From Streptomyces sp. V3I7 (lineage in GTDB: Bacteria > Actinomycetota > Actinomycetes > Streptomycetales > Streptomycetaceae), in assembly GCF_030817495.1 (NCBI RefSeq), contig NZ_JAUSZK010000001.1, positions 2,707,001-2,771,000 of the forward strand: a DNA stretch of 64,000 bases, written 5' to 3'. This document shows positions 26,462 to 35,140 of the stretch, in pieces. The notes beneath the pieces were generated by a model. The model saw only the letters and a program-made list of their open reading frames with translations. It searched no databases and was not told the origin of the DNA. A program made the position numbers and the translations under genes. Within the stretch, counting starts at the first letter, position 1. Each line of letters opens with the position of its first letter.

Positions 26462-27490
26462 TTACTTCGCGCCGAGCACCGCGGGCCGCCGCGAGGCGAT
26501 GACCCGCTTGGCCAGTGACTTCGGGCTGGTCAGGAAGCCCCAGCCCCACGACATGTGCATGGTGGCGAGGGCTACGGGGATCTGCAGGCGGGCCTTGGCC
26601 GGCAGGCCCTTGCCCGCCGGGACCGAGCCGGCGGCGATCGCCGCGAGGTAGCCGGCCGGAACCACGAAGCCCCACGGGGTGAGGGCGGCGCCGACCACGA
26701 GGCCGGCGGCTATCGCGCACACCGCCGTCGGCGGGGCGAGGTAGCGCAGGTTGATGGAGCCCTCGTGGTAGCGGGCGACGACATGCCGCCAGCGCCCGTA
26801 GTCCTTGTACTGCTTGGCCAGCGCCCGCACGCTCGGGCGGGGACGGTACGACACCCTCAGCTCCGGCGAGAACCAGATCAGCCCGCCTGCCTCGCGGATG
26901 CGGAAGTTCAGCTCCCAGTCCTGGGCGCGGATGAACTCCTCGTTGTAGCCGCCCTGCTGCTCCAGCGCCTCGCGGCGGAAGACACCCAGGTAGACGGTCT
27001 CGGCGGGGGCGGCCGCGCCTCCGGTGTGGAAGGCGGCGTTGCCGACCCCGATCTTCGAGGTCATCGCCGCGGCGACGGCGTGCTCCCAGTCGTTCTCACC
27101 CTCGGCGTGCATGATGCCGCCGACGTTCTGCGCGCCGGTCTCCTCCAGGAGCCGTACGGCGGTGGAGATGTAGTTGGGGGAGAGCATGCCGTGCCCGTCA
27201 ACGCGCACGACGATCGGGTGGCGGGAGGCCTTGATCGCCGCATTGAGCGCGGCGGGCGTGCGGCCGGTCGGATTGGGGACGGTGTGCACGCGGGGGTCTT
27301 CTGCCACGAGTTCGGCCGCGATCTCGTCCGTACGGTCCGTGGACGGACCCAGGGCGATCACGACCTCCATCTCGCCGGCGTACTCCTGCGCGAGGATCGC
27401 TTGGACGGCTCCGCGCAGATGCCGTTCCTCGTTGAGGACCGGCATGATCACAGAAACTGCGGGGAGGCGCACGTCGGGCTTGGCGTTCAT
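26462..27490 (-). CDS. glycosyltransferase family 2 protein
   Basis: A 342-residue GT2 enzyme: SVIMPVLNEERHLRGAV at the N-terminus, the nucleotide-sugar/metal motif VVRVDGHGML (DxH), the ALGPSTDRTDEIAAEL loop, and AQDWELNFRIREAGGLIWFSP in the acceptor region. The C-terminal third is hydrophobic (two or three membrane-associated segments around AVCAIAAGLVVGAALTPWGFVVPAGYLAAIAAG). Its relatives include ExoA-like succinoglycan and other exopolysaccharide transferases. Placed among LCP genes and divergent from LCP gene 4, it likely makes a glycopolymer those enzymes attach. Donor unknown. Confidence 0.9.
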   Translation of the reverse strand: MNAKPDVRLPAVSVIMPVLNEERHLRGAVQAILAQEYAGEMEVVIALGPSTDRTDEIAAELVAEDPRVHTVPNPTGRTPAALNAAIKASRHPIVVRVDGHGMLSPNYISTAVRLLEETGAQNVGGIMHAEGENDWEHAVAAAMTSKIGVGNAAFHTGGAAAPAETVYLGVFRREALEQQGGYNEEFIRAQDWELNFRIREAGGLIWFSPELRVSYRPRPSVRALAKQYKDYGRWRHVVARYHEGSINLRYLAPPTAVCAIAAGLVVGAALTPWGFVVPAGYLAAIAAGSVPAGKGLPAKARLQIPVALATMHMSWGWGFLTSPKSLAKRVIASRRPAVLGAK

Positions 27491-27631
27491 AGGGGGCTCA
27501 CGTTACCGCGAACGAGGGACACGGGTGCGCGCCAGAGGGCCGCTGCCGCGGGCCGGAGATCGTATGGGCCTACGGTGCTCACGGAGTCCCACGTTCGGCC
27601 CTCATCCGGCCCCCGTCCGGAGGTGTCCTCC

Positions 27632-29110
27632 TTGTCCAGCCCGCCCAGGTCCCCGTCCCGGCCCCAGCCCCGCCCGCAGCAGTCCTCCCGCCGTGTGCCG
27701 CGTCCGCCCGTACGGCGCAAGCGGCCGCGCTGGGCCATGCGGGCGGCGACGACGCTGTCGGTGGTGGTGCTGGCCTCGGCCGGGATCGGGCATGCGGTGG
27801 TCACGAGCCTGGACGCGGACATCGCGCGAGTCGACCCGTTCAAGGACATGAAGAACCGCCCGCAGGCGGGCCACGGCATGAACGTCCTGCTCGTCGGCAC
27901 CGACGGCCGGGACCGGATCGACGAGCGCGAGCGGCGGGCGTACCACCTGGGCGGGGCGCCCTGTCACTGCACCGACACGCTGATGATCGTGCACATCTCG
28001 GAGAACCGGAAGCGGGCCAGCGTGGTGAGCCTGCCCCGCGACTCCTACGCCGAGGTGCCCGCGCACGTCGACGAGACCACCGGCGAGCGCCACCAGCCGC
28101 ACCCCATCAAGATCAACGCGGCGTACGCGGAGGGCGGCCCGCAGCTGACCGTGCGCACCGTCGAGAACATGACCCGCGTGAAGATCGACCACTACATGGA
28201 GGTCGACTTCAGCAGCTTCATGAAGACCGTGGACGTGCTCGGCGGGGTCCGGATCTGCAGCGCCCGCCCGCTGAAGGACTCGTACACCGGCCTCGACCTC
28301 CCGGCCGGCACGCACACGGTGCGGGGCGGGGAGGCGCTGCAGTACGTGCGCGCGCGCCATGTCGACGGCGCCTCCGACCTCGGCCGGATGCAGCGGCAGC
28401 AGCGCTTCCTGGCCTCGCTGATCGAGCAGGCGACCTCCTCCGGGGTGCTGCTGAACCCCATGAGATTCCGGGACGTGACGCGGGCGGTGCTGAGCTCGGT
28501 GCGGGCCGACAAGGGCTTCGGCACGGACGAGCTGCTCGACCTGGGCCGGGCGATGCGGAACTTCTCGCCCTCCTCGTCCGAATTCACCACCGTCCCGATC
28601 GGCCGGATGGGATACGCGGTCAAGGGCATCGGCTCGACGCTGAAGTGGGACCGGGCCAAGGCGGACAAGCTCTTCCAGTCCCTGCGCGAGGACCGGCCCC
28701 TGACCGTGAAGCGGCCGCCCCGCGTGCAGCCGACGGTCGTGGAGGTGCCGCCGCAGCAGATCCGGGTTCGGGTGGAGAACGGCACCCGCACCGCCGGGCT
28801 GGGACGACAGGTCGACGCGGCCCTGGCGGCCACGGGCTTCGCCACCGACCGGCATCCGGTGACCTCCACCGACCAGTCCGCGAAGCGCACGGTGATCATC
28901 TACGACCCCCGCTGGGACCGTTCGGCCCGCTCCCTCCAGGCGGCACTGCCCGGCAGCGAGCTACGCGCGAACCGCGGACAGGGCCCGGTGCTCAAGGTGA
29001 TTGCCGGAGCGGACTTCCGCAACGCGCGCAAGGTACGCGGCGAGGAACCGGCGAAGCCGGACGACGGGGCGGTACGGGGCGACGAGGTGGTGTGCTCCAA
29101 GGGCGCGTGA
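27632..29110 (+). CDS. LCP family transferase 4 with LytR_C domain
   Basis: A 492-residue LCP paralogue. TTG 27632 is preceded by CGGAGG at 8 nt; the in-frame GTG at 27623 lies inside that ribosome site and was rejected. A Pro/Arg-rich cytoplasmic leader precedes the span (ATTLSVVVLASAGIGHAVV); LCP domain motifs MNVLLVGTDGRDR, CTDTLMIVHIS, VVSLPRDSYAEVP, EALQYVRARHVDG; LytR_C from about residue 370 (IRVRVENGTRTAGLGRQV). The C-terminus ends VVCSKGA. Its last 180 bp are repeated, partly diverged, just downstream (29144-29323). Confidence 0.92.
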   Translation: MSSPPRSPSRPQPRPQQSSRRVPRPPVRRKRPRWAMRAATTLSVVVLASAGIGHAVVTSLDADIARVDPFKDMKNRPQAGHGMNVLLVGTDGRDRIDERERRAYHLGGAPCHCTDTLMIVHISENRKRASVVSLPRDSYAEVPAHVDETTGERHQPHPIKINAAYAEGGPQLTVRTVENMTRVKIDHYMEVDFSSFMKTVDVLGGVRICSARPLKDSYTGLDLPAGTHTVRGGEALQYVRARHVDGASDLGRMQRQQRFLASLIEQATSSGVLLNPMRFRDVTRAVLSSVRADKGFGTDELLDLGRAMRNFSPSSSEFTTVPIGRMGYAVKGIGSTLKWDRAKADKLFQSLREDRPLTVKRPPRVQPTVVEVPPQQIRVRVENGTRTAGLGRQVDAALAATGFATDRHPVTSTDQSAKRTVIIYDPRWDRSARSLQAALPGSELRANRGQGPVLKVIAGADFRNARKVRGEEPAKPDDGAVRGDEVVCSKGA

Positions 29111-29143
29111 CCGCTTGGCGCGCCTGGGGTCCCCCGCCCCAGA

Positions 29144-29323
29144 TCCCTCCAGTCGACGCTTCCCGGCAGCCGGCAGCGCCCGGCGCGCGGGCAGGACCCC
29201 GCGCTCAAGGTGATCGCCGGAGCGGACTTCCGCAACGCGCGCAAGGTACGCGGCGAGGAACCGGCGAAGCCGGACGACGGGGCGGTACGGGGCGACGAGG
29301 TGGTGTGCTCCAAGGGCGCGTGA
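29144..29323 (+). pseudogene. partial tandem copy of the LCP gene 4 3' end
   Basis: This 180-bp stretch aligns without gaps to 28931-29110, the end of LCP gene 4, and ends in the same GCGTGA. The last 115 bp are almost identical (one difference); the first 65 bp differ at many sites but still read SLQSTLPGSRQRPARGQDPALK, close to the parent SLQAALPGSELRANRGQGPVLK. There is no start codon or upstream domain, so it is a remnant. Similarity continues weakly for about 20 bp past the stop. Confidence 0.85.
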
Positions 29324-29354
29324 TCGCTCGGCGCGCTCCGGGAGCCCGGGTGCC

Positions 29355-29948
29355 TCAGTCCTCGATCCCGTCCGCCGCCCGCTGTTCGCGCAGCTCGCGG
29401 ATGGCGCGGCGGCGGGCCAGGCGGTGGGTGCGGCGGATCTGGGCCTCCTGGTAGCGGCGCTTGTCGCGCTCGGTCTCGGGGAGGACGGGCGGGACCGGGC
29501 GGGGCTTGCCGTCGGCGTCGACCGCCGTGAAGACCAGGTAGGCCGAGCCGACCTGGGTGGCCGGCGCCGATTCGTTCCAGCGCTCGGCGAGGACCCGCAC
29601 GCCGACCTCCATCGAGGTGCGGCCGGTCCAGTTGACCTGCGCCTTCACATGAACCAGGTCGCCCACGCGCACCGGCTCCAGGAAGGCCATCTCGTCCATG
29701 GAGGCGGTGACGGCGGGGCCGCCGCTGTGCCGGCCGGCCACCGCGCCCGCCGCGTCGTCCACCAGTTTCATGATCACGCCACCGTGCACCGACCCGAGGA
29801 GGTTGGTGTCGTTGTGGGTCATGATGTGGCTGAGGGTGGTGCGGGAGGCGGACGTGGGCTTGCCCGGGATCTCCGGGAGCTCCTGGGTGTCCCGGGAGAC
29901 CGTGGTGTCCTGGGTGTCCGATTCCACAGCTGGGGCCTGGTCTGTCAT
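29355..29948 (-). CDS. acyl-CoA thioesterase, hotdog fold
   Basis: A 197-residue cytoplasmic thioesterase of the BFIT/BACH-like hotdog family that hydrolyses acyl-CoA. Motifs: SHIMTHNDTNLLGSVHGGVIMKLVDDAAG with the catalytic-region Asn/Asp and HGG helix, SMDEMAFLEPVRVGDLV, and TSMEVGVRVLAE. An acidic N-terminal tail and a basic C-terminal helix (RRTHRLARRRAIRELREQR) flank the domain. I use ATG 29948, with AAGGTGG 5 nt upstream; a longer in-frame start at 29975 is less likely. It is divergent from LCP gene 5. Chain-length preference unknown. Confidence 0.9.
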   Translation of the reverse strand: MTDQAPAVESDTQDTTVSRDTQELPEIPGKPTSASRTTLSHIMTHNDTNLLGSVHGGVIMKLVDDAAGAVAGRHSGGPAVTASMDEMAFLEPVRVGDLVHVKAQVNWTGRTSMEVGVRVLAERWNESAPATQVGSAYLVFTAVDADGKPRPVPPVLPETERDKRRYQEAQIRRTHRLARRRAIRELREQRAADGIED

Positions 29949-30029
29949 GGCCTCCACCTTATGCCGAGGTGACATTCACGGACTTTGTGTTGGCTTCGCA
30001 ACAGCCCGGCCCTGATTTGCCACCGACCC

Positions 30030-30060
30030 TTGTAAAGGACGGGGTCCGGCCCTGCACACT
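30030..30060 (+). promoter_or_regulatory. candidate promoter for LCP gene 5
   Basis: TTGTAA (30030-30035), 19-bp spacer, CACACT (30055-30060), only 7 nt before the ATG. This would give a leaderless or nearly leaderless transcript. Confidence 0.4.
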
Positions 30061-30067
30061 GGGGCGC

Positions 30068-31354
30068 ATGAATGATTGGCCCGAGGGATGGTCCGACGAC
30101 AACCGCGGCAGACCGTACGGACGCGGCAGCGCCAGCGCGCACCCCGAGGGTGCCCGTGTGATGCGCCAAGTCCGGCGCGGTCCGGCGGCCCCGCCCGGCC
30201 AGGGCGGCGCGTACGGCGGCGGGATCCCGCAGCAGCCGTACGGCGACGGCTACGGCCGCCAGGACCCGTACGACAGCGGGTACAACACGGGCCAGGTCTA
30301 CGGCGGCGGTCGCGGTGGCAGCGGCTTCGTGCCCAACGACAACGAGCCGGATCCGTACTACGGCCAGTACGCGCAGCGCCCGAACTGGGGGCGCCGTCTC
30401 AAGCGGATCACGCTCGCGGTCGTCGTGGTGCTGGTGGCCGCCTCCGTGGGCACGTACTTCTGGGCCGACTCCAAGCTGCACCGGGACGTCGACCTGTCCA
30501 AGGTCATCGACCGCCCCGAGACCGGCGCGGGCACGAACTACCTGATCGTCGGTTCCGACAGCCGGGCCGGCATGACCGCCGAGGACAAGAAGCGCCTGCA
30601 CACCGGCTCCGCCGAGGGCAAGCGCACCGACTCGATGATGATCCTGCACGTCGGCGGCAACGGGGACACCCTCATATCCCTGCCGCGTGACTCGAACGTC
30701 ACCATCCCGAAGTTCAAGGGCTCCGAGTCCGGCCAGATCAAGGGCCCCCTCGGCCCGAACAAGCTGAACGCGGCATACGCGTTCGACGGCCCGCAGCTGC
30801 TCGTGCGCACCATCGAGTACAACACCGGGCTGCACATCGACCACTACGTGGAGATCGGCTTCGGCGGCTTCGCGAACATCGTCGACGCGGTCGGCGGTGT
30901 GGACATGACCCTGGACCAGGGCTTCAAGGACAAGTGGTCCGGCGCCGACTTCAAGGCGGGCAAGCAGACACTGAACGGCCAGCAGGCCCTGGCCTTCGTG
31001 CGTACCCGGCACGCCTTCGCCACCTCCGATCTCCAGCGCACCAAGAACCAGCAGAAGTTCCTCTCCGCGCTGGCCAACCAGGTGGCCACCCCCTCGACCA
31101 TCCTCAACCCCTTCAAGCTCTACCCGACCATGGGCGCGGGCCTGGACTCGCTGGTGGTCGACAAGGACATGAGCCTGTGGGACCTGGCGTCGATGTTCTG
31201 GGCGATGAAGGCGGTCAGCGGCGGTGACGGCAAGTCGATGAACATGCCCGTCTCCGGCTCCACCGGCGGCAATCTCGTCTGGGACCAGGCAAAGGTGAAG
31301 ACGCTGGTCAACGAGCTGAAGAACGACGAGAAGGTCACCGTCTCCGGCAACTAG
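30068..31354 (+). CDS. LCP family transferase 5
   Basis: A 428-residue LCP paralogue without a LytR_C domain. The cytoplasmic N-terminus (about 1-115) is Gly/Tyr/Gln-rich (YGDGYGRQDPYDSGYNTGQVYGGG); one span (ITLAVVVVLVAASVGTYFW) follows, then the LCP domain: NYLIVGSDSRAGM, RTDSMMILHVG, LISLPRDSNVTIPKF, QALAFVRTRHAFATSDLQR. No ribosome site precedes ATG 30068 and a -10-like CACACT lies 7 nt upstream, so it may be leaderless. Its TAG overlaps the converging methyltransferase stop by 3 bp. Confidence 0.93.
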   Translation: MNDWPEGWSDDNRGRPYGRGSASAHPEGARVMRQVRRGPAAPPGQGGAYGGGIPQQPYGDGYGRQDPYDSGYNTGQVYGGGRGGSGFVPNDNEPDPYYGQYAQRPNWGRRLKRITLAVVVVLVAASVGTYFWADSKLHRDVDLSKVIDRPETGAGTNYLIVGSDSRAGMTAEDKKRLHTGSAEGKRTDSMMILHVGGNGDTLISLPRDSNVTIPKFKGSESGQIKGPLGPNKLNAAYAFDGPQLLVRTIEYNTGLHIDHYVEIGFGGFANIVDAVGGVDMTLDQGFKDKWSGADFKAGKQTLNGQQALAFVRTRHAFATSDLQRTKNQQKFLSALANQVATPSTILNPFKLYPTMGAGLDSLVVDKDMSLWDLASMFWAMKAVSGGDGKSMNMPVSGSTGGNLVWDQAKVKTLVNELKNDEKVTVSGN

Positions 31355-32175
31355 ACGGTCCCGGAGGCCAGCAGCGCGACGTGGGGAAGGGCCAGGTGCC
31401 CTCCCCCGCTCTCGTGGGCGAACTCCGCGCTGAGCCGCTCGTACTCCCGCCTGATCCGTACGACGGTCCGCGCGTCCTGCGCGGTGACGACCAGCCCGAT
31501 CGTTGCGATGCCGCCGGCGGCTCCGCCCCACCACTCCTCGACGGTCGTCCGGTGCTCCCACGCGAGCTCACCGGCCCGCACTCCCCCGAACCCGGCCTCC
31601 TGAAGGAGCCCGGCGAGACCCTCGGGCGTCCGCGCCCAGTCCTCGCCCGGATCCAGGCGCGGCAGGCCCGGCGGCGGTACGGCCCCGGCCGCCGCGCAGG
31701 CCTGCCCCAGCAGCTCCTGCCCGGCCCCGCGCCGCGCACCCCACGTCGTCACGGCGACCCGGCCTCCCGGGCGCAGCACCCGCCGCAGCTCGGCGAGCGC
31801 GGCCCGCGGGCGGCCGACGTGGTTGATCACGAAGTTCCCGACGACGGCGTCGAACGCGCCGTCCGCGAAGGGCAGCTCCGGCAGTACGGCGACCTCGGCG
31901 TCGACCCCGCGCGAGCGCGCGGCCGCGACCATCCCGGCATCGGCGTCCACGGCCCGTACCCGCGCCCCGCGCGCCCGCGCCGCCAGAGCGGCCGTGCCCG
32001 TACCCGTGCCGACGTCGAGCACCGCCGTCCCCGCGCGCACTCCCGCGGCGTCGAGCAGCGCCTCGACCGGGTGCGCGCACAGGTGCGCGAAGCTGTTGCC
32101 GTAGGCCTCGGCCCGGCCGGCCCACATGGCCCGTTCGGCGGCGTCGAAGGCCTCGGTCGCCCCGTTGATCGTCAT
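31351..32175 (-). CDS. class I SAM-dependent methyltransferase
   Basis: A 274-residue Methyltransf_11/25-type enzyme. The SAM-binding glycine motif AVLDVGTGTGTAAL (about residues 48-61), the acidic VRAVDADAGMV strand and LRRVLRPGGRVAVTTWG are clear. Substrate unknown. I use ATG 32175 (MTINGATEAFDAAER); the frame is open upstream but crosses a terminator-like hairpin. It lies downstream of the acyl-CoA dehydrogenase gene on the same strand, separated by that terminator, so it probably has its own promoter. Confidence 0.87.
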   Translation of the reverse strand: MTINGATEAFDAAERAMWAGRAEAYGNSFAHLCAHPVEALLDAAGVRAGTAVLDVGTGTGTAALAARARGARVRAVDADAGMVAAARSRGVDAEVAVLPELPFADGAFDAVVGNFVINHVGRPRAALAELRRVLRPGGRVAVTTWGARRGAGQELLGQACAAAGAVPPPGLPRLDPGEDWARTPEGLAGLLQEAGFGGVRAGELAWEHRTTVEEWWGGAAGGIATIGLVVTAQDARTVVRIRREYERLSAEFAHESGGGHLALPHVALLASGTV

Positions 32176-32193
32176 GGGTGCCACCCAAGCAGA

Positions 32194-32215
32194 AAGGCGC
32201 CCCGCGGGGCGCCTT
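32194..32215 (-). terminator. hairpin terminator after the acyl-CoA dehydrogenase gene
   Basis: A 22-bp perfect palindrome, AAGGCGCCCCG and its complement, 18 bp past the acyl-CoA dehydrogenase stop and 18 bp before the methyltransferase ATG. Confidence 0.75.
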
Positions 32216-32233
32216 CCGGTGATCACCGCTAGG

Positions 32234-33391
32234 TCACGGCAGGTTGCGCGCCATCACGATCCGCTGAACTTGGTTCGTACCTTCATATATCTGCGTGATC
32301 TTGGCGTCGCGCATCATCCGCTCCACCGGGTAGTCCCGCGTGTAGCCGTAGCCGCCGAGGAGCTGGACGGCGTCCGTGGTGACCTCCATCGCCACGTCCG
32401 AGGCGAAGCACTTGGCGGCGGCGCCCTGGAAGGTGAGGTCGGCGTCGCCGCGCTCGGAGGCGGCCGCGGCCTGGTAGGTCAGGGCGCGGGCGGCGGCGAG
32501 CTTCATCGCCATGTCGGCGAGCATGAACTGGATGCCCTGGAAGTCGGCGATCGGCTTGCCGAACTGCTTGCGCTCCAGGACGTAGCCCTTGGCGTAGTCG
32601 AGGGCGCCCTGGGCGACGCCGAGGGCCTGGGCGGCGATGGTGATGCGGGTGTGGTCCAGGGTCTTCATCGCCGTGGCGAAGCCGGTGCCCTCCTCGCCGA
32701 TCATGCGGTCGGCGGGGATGCGGACGTTGTCGAAGTAGACCTCGCGGGTCGGCGAGCCCTTGATACCGAGCTTCTTCTCCGGGGCGCCGAAGGAGACGCC
32801 CTCATCCGACTTCTCGACGACGAAGGCCGAGATGCCCTTCGAGCGCTTCGAGGGGTCCGTCACCGCCATCACCGTGTAGTACTCGGAGACACCGGCGTTG
32901 GTGATCCAGCGCTTCACGCCGTTGAGGATCCAGTGGTCGCCGTCGCGGACCGCCTTGGTCTTCATGCCGGCCGCGTCCGAGCCCGCCTCCGGCTCGGAGA
33001 GGCAGTACGAGAACATCGCGTCGCCCTGCGCGAGCGGGGTGAGGTAGCGCTTCTTCAGGTCCTCGGAGCCGGAGAGGATCACCGGGAGCGAGCCCAGCTT
33101 GTTCACCGCGGGGATCAGGGAGGAGGAGACGCAGGCACGGGCGACCTCCTCGATGACGATCACGGTCGCCAGCGCGTCGGCGCCGGCGCCGCCGTACTCC
33201 TCGGGGACGTGCACGGCGTGCAGGTCGCCCGCGACCAGGGCGTCGAGCGCCTCCTGCGGGAAGCGGGCCTCTTCGTCCACCGCGGCCGCGTACGGCGCGA
33301 TCTTCGCCTCGGTCAGCGAGCGGACGGCGTCGCGGAGCATGTCGTGCTCCTCGGACGGGCGGTACAGGTCGAAGTCAGCCGATCCGGCCAA
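32234..33391 (-). CDS. acyl-CoA dehydrogenase
   Basis: A 385-residue FAD flavoprotein of the acyl-CoA dehydrogenase family, forming the alpha,beta double bond in acyl-CoA breakdown. Family signatures are intact: YCLSEPEAGSDAAGMKT (FAD/substrate), LDHTRITIAAQALGVAQGALDYA, ERKQFGKPIADFQ, and QLLGGYGYTRDYPVERMMRDAKITQIYEGTNQVQR with the catalytic Glu in YEGTN. TTG 33391 is the apparent start, with GGAG about 11 nt upstream. It is monocistronic before a terminator. Chain length or branched specificity cannot be told. Confidence 0.93.
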   Translation of the reverse strand: MAGSADFDLYRPSEEHDMLRDAVRSLTEAKIAPYAAAVDEEARFPQEALDALVAGDLHAVHVPEEYGGAGADALATVIVIEEVARACVSSSLIPAVNKLGSLPVILSGSEDLKKRYLTPLAQGDAMFSYCLSEPEAGSDAAGMKTKAVRDGDHWILNGVKRWITNAGVSEYYTVMAVTDPSKRSKGISAFVVEKSDEGVSFGAPEKKLGIKGSPTREVYFDNVRIPADRMIGEEGTGFATAMKTLDHTRITIAAQALGVAQGALDYAKGYVLERKQFGKPIADFQGIQFMLADMAMKLAAARALTYQAAAASERGDADLTFQGAAAKCFASDVAMEVTTDAVQLLGGYGYTRDYPVERMMRDAKITQIYEGTNQVQRIVMARNLP

Positions 33392-33427
33392 GGTCTCTCA
33401 CGCTCCAAAGACGCAGTGATGATGACG

Positions 33428-33446
33428 CTAACTACCGTTAAGTAAC
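33428..33446. promoter_or_regulatory. AT-rich inverted repeats upstream of acyl-CoA dehydrogenase, possible operator
   Basis: CTAAC-TACC-GTTAAG (33428-33442) overlaps GTTA-AG-TAAC (33437-33446) in an unusually AT-rich patch 37 bp upstream of the TTG. TetR or GntR regulators of fatty-acid genes use such dyads; the regulator here is unknown. Confidence 0.35.
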
Positions 33447-33593
33447 CCAAATTTTAGAGGTCGCCCCGTGCCCCGCCTACGTGAGCTTGGCGACAGCAGG
33501 GAATTGCCCGCCGAAGAGCCGGAGCATGCCCCGGCTATGCTCGGGCCCGCATCCCCTGTCGTACCCCTCAGTCGTACCCCTTCTGGAGCATGC

Positions 33594-34937
33594 ATGAGCC
33601 TCAAGATCACCGTGATCGGCACCGGCTACCTGGGCGCCACCCACGCCGCGGCCATGGCCGAGCTCGGTTTCGAGGTGCTGGGGCTCGATGTCGTACCCGA
33701 GAAGATCGCGATGCTGGAGCGGGGCGAGACCCCGATGTACGAGCCGGGCCTCGACGAGCTGCTGCGCCGGCACGTCACCGGGATCGAGGGGTCCACGGGC
33801 CGGCTGCGCTTCACGCGGGACTGGGCCGAGGTCGGCGCGTTCGGCGACGTGCACTTCGTGTGCGTGAACACCCCGCAGCGGCACGGTGAGTACGCCGCTG
33901 ACATGAGTTACGTCGACGCCGCGTTCGCGTCCCTCGCCCCGCACCTCGCCGGTCCGGCCCTGGTGGTCGGCAAGTCGACCGTGCCGGTCGGCACCGCCCA
34001 GCGTCTGGCCGCCTACCTCGCCGAGCACGCGCCCGCCGGGGCGGACGCCGAGCTGGCCTGGAACCCGGAGTTCCTGCGTGAGGGCTTCGCCGTCGACGAC
34101 ACCCTGCACCCCGACCGGATCGTGGTCGGCGTGCACAGCGAGCGCGCCGAGAAGCTGCTGCGCGAGGTGTACGCGACGCCGGTCGGCGAGGGCACGCCGT
34201 TCGTGGTCACCGACTTCCCGACGGCCGAGCTGGTGAAGACCGCGGCGAACTCCTTCCTCTCCACGAAGATCTCCTTCATCAACGCGATGGCGGAGGTGTG
34301 CGAGGCCGCGGGCGGCGACGTCGTCAAGCTGGCCGAGGCCATCGGCCACGACGACCGGATCGGGAAGAAGTTCCTGCGCGCCGGCATCGGCTTCGGCGGC
34401 GGCTGCCTGCCGAAGGACATCCGGGCGTTCATGGCCCGCGCCGGTGAGCTGGGCGCCGACCAGGCGCTGACGTTCCTGCGGGAGATCGACTCCATCAACA
34501 TGCGCCAGCGCGGCCAGATGGTGGAGCTGGCCCGCCAGGCGCTGGGCGGCGGCTCGTTCCTCGGCAAGCGGGTCGCGGTGCTCGGCGCCACCTTCAAGCC
34601 CGACTCGGACGACGTCCGGGACTCGCCCGCGCTCAACGTGGCCGGGCAGATCCACCTCCAGGGCGGCCAGGTGACGGTGTACGACCCGAAGGGCATGGAC
34701 AACGCCCGCCGCCTCTTCCCGACGCTGGGCTACGCCCCCTCCGCCCTCGACGCCGTGCGCGGCGCCGATGTTGTGCTGCACCTCACCGAGTGGCGGGAGT
34801 TCCGCGAGCTGGACCCGGCCGCGCTGGGCGAGGCGGCCGCGGGCCGCGTGCTTCTCGACGGGCGCAACACCCTCGACCCCGAGCTGTGGCGGCGGGCCGG
34901 CTGGACGTACCGTGCGATGGGCCGTCCGACCGCGTAA
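33594..34937 (+). CDS. UDP-glucose/GDP-mannose dehydrogenase family (UDP-glucose 6-dehydrogenase-like)
   Basis: A 447-residue NAD-dependent four-electron dehydrogenase that oxidises C6 of a nucleotide sugar to the uronic acid. N-terminal Rossmann domain ITVIGTGYLGATHAAAMAELG, NTP motif FVCVNTPQ, NPEFLREGFAVDD, the catalytic cysteine loop GFGGGCLPKDI, and the C-terminal UDP-binding domain with LGATFKPDSDDVRDSPA. Synteny favours UDP-glucose. ATG 33594 has GGAG 5 nt upstream. Placed after the LCP block it may supply glucuronic acid to envelope polymers. An inverted repeat GAGCAT/ATGCTC (33522-33542) lies in its promoter region. Confidence 0.92.
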   Translation: MSLKITVIGTGYLGATHAAAMAELGFEVLGLDVVPEKIAMLERGETPMYEPGLDELLRRHVTGIEGSTGRLRFTRDWAEVGAFGDVHFVCVNTPQRHGEYAADMSYVDAAFASLAPHLAGPALVVGKSTVPVGTAQRLAAYLAEHAPAGADAELAWNPEFLREGFAVDDTLHPDRIVVGVHSERAEKLLREVYATPVGEGTPFVVTDFPTAELVKTAANSFLSTKISFINAMAEVCEAAGGDVVKLAEAIGHDDRIGKKFLRAGIGFGGGCLPKDIRAFMARAGELGADQALTFLREIDSINMRQRGQMVELARQALGGGSFLGKRVAVLGATFKPDSDDVRDSPALNVAGQIHLQGGQVTVYDPKGMDNARRLFPTLGYAPSALDAVRGADVVLHLTEWREFRELDPAALGEAAAGRVLLDGRNTLDPELWRRAGWTYRAMGRPTA

Positions 34938-34970
34938 CGCCCGTACGACAGGCGCCGGTTGGGCCGAGAC

Positions 34971-35137
34971 TCACTCGGCCGGACCGGCGTCTCGCGCGTC
35001 ATGGCCCCCGGCCATCGCCGAACTCCCCTCCCCCTTCTGCCCCTTGGCCCGGTAGTGGCGCATCTTCGCGCGGGCCCCGCACACCTGCATCGAGCACCAG
35101 CGCCCCCGCCCGGCCGGACTGCGGTCCGCCGTCCGGC
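34971..35137 (-). pseudogene. C-terminal remnant of a CGNR zinc-finger protein
   Basis: The reading frame encodes GRWCSMQVCGARAKMRHYRAKG, matching the C-terminal zinc finger of CGNR-domain regulators (WCSMxxCGNRxKxxxHRAR), then a tail ending DAGPAE and a stop at 34971. Nothing of the roughly 150-residue N-terminal domain is present: the dipeptidase-paralogue stop lies immediately upstream. I read it as a decayed gene end; it may not be expressed. Confidence 0.6.
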
Positions 35138-35140
35138 CCG

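Noticed and set aside
26555..27631. N-terminal extension of LCP gene 4 across the GT2 gene
   Set aside because: It is antisense to a clear glycosyltransferase gene; a ribosome site supports TTG 27632.
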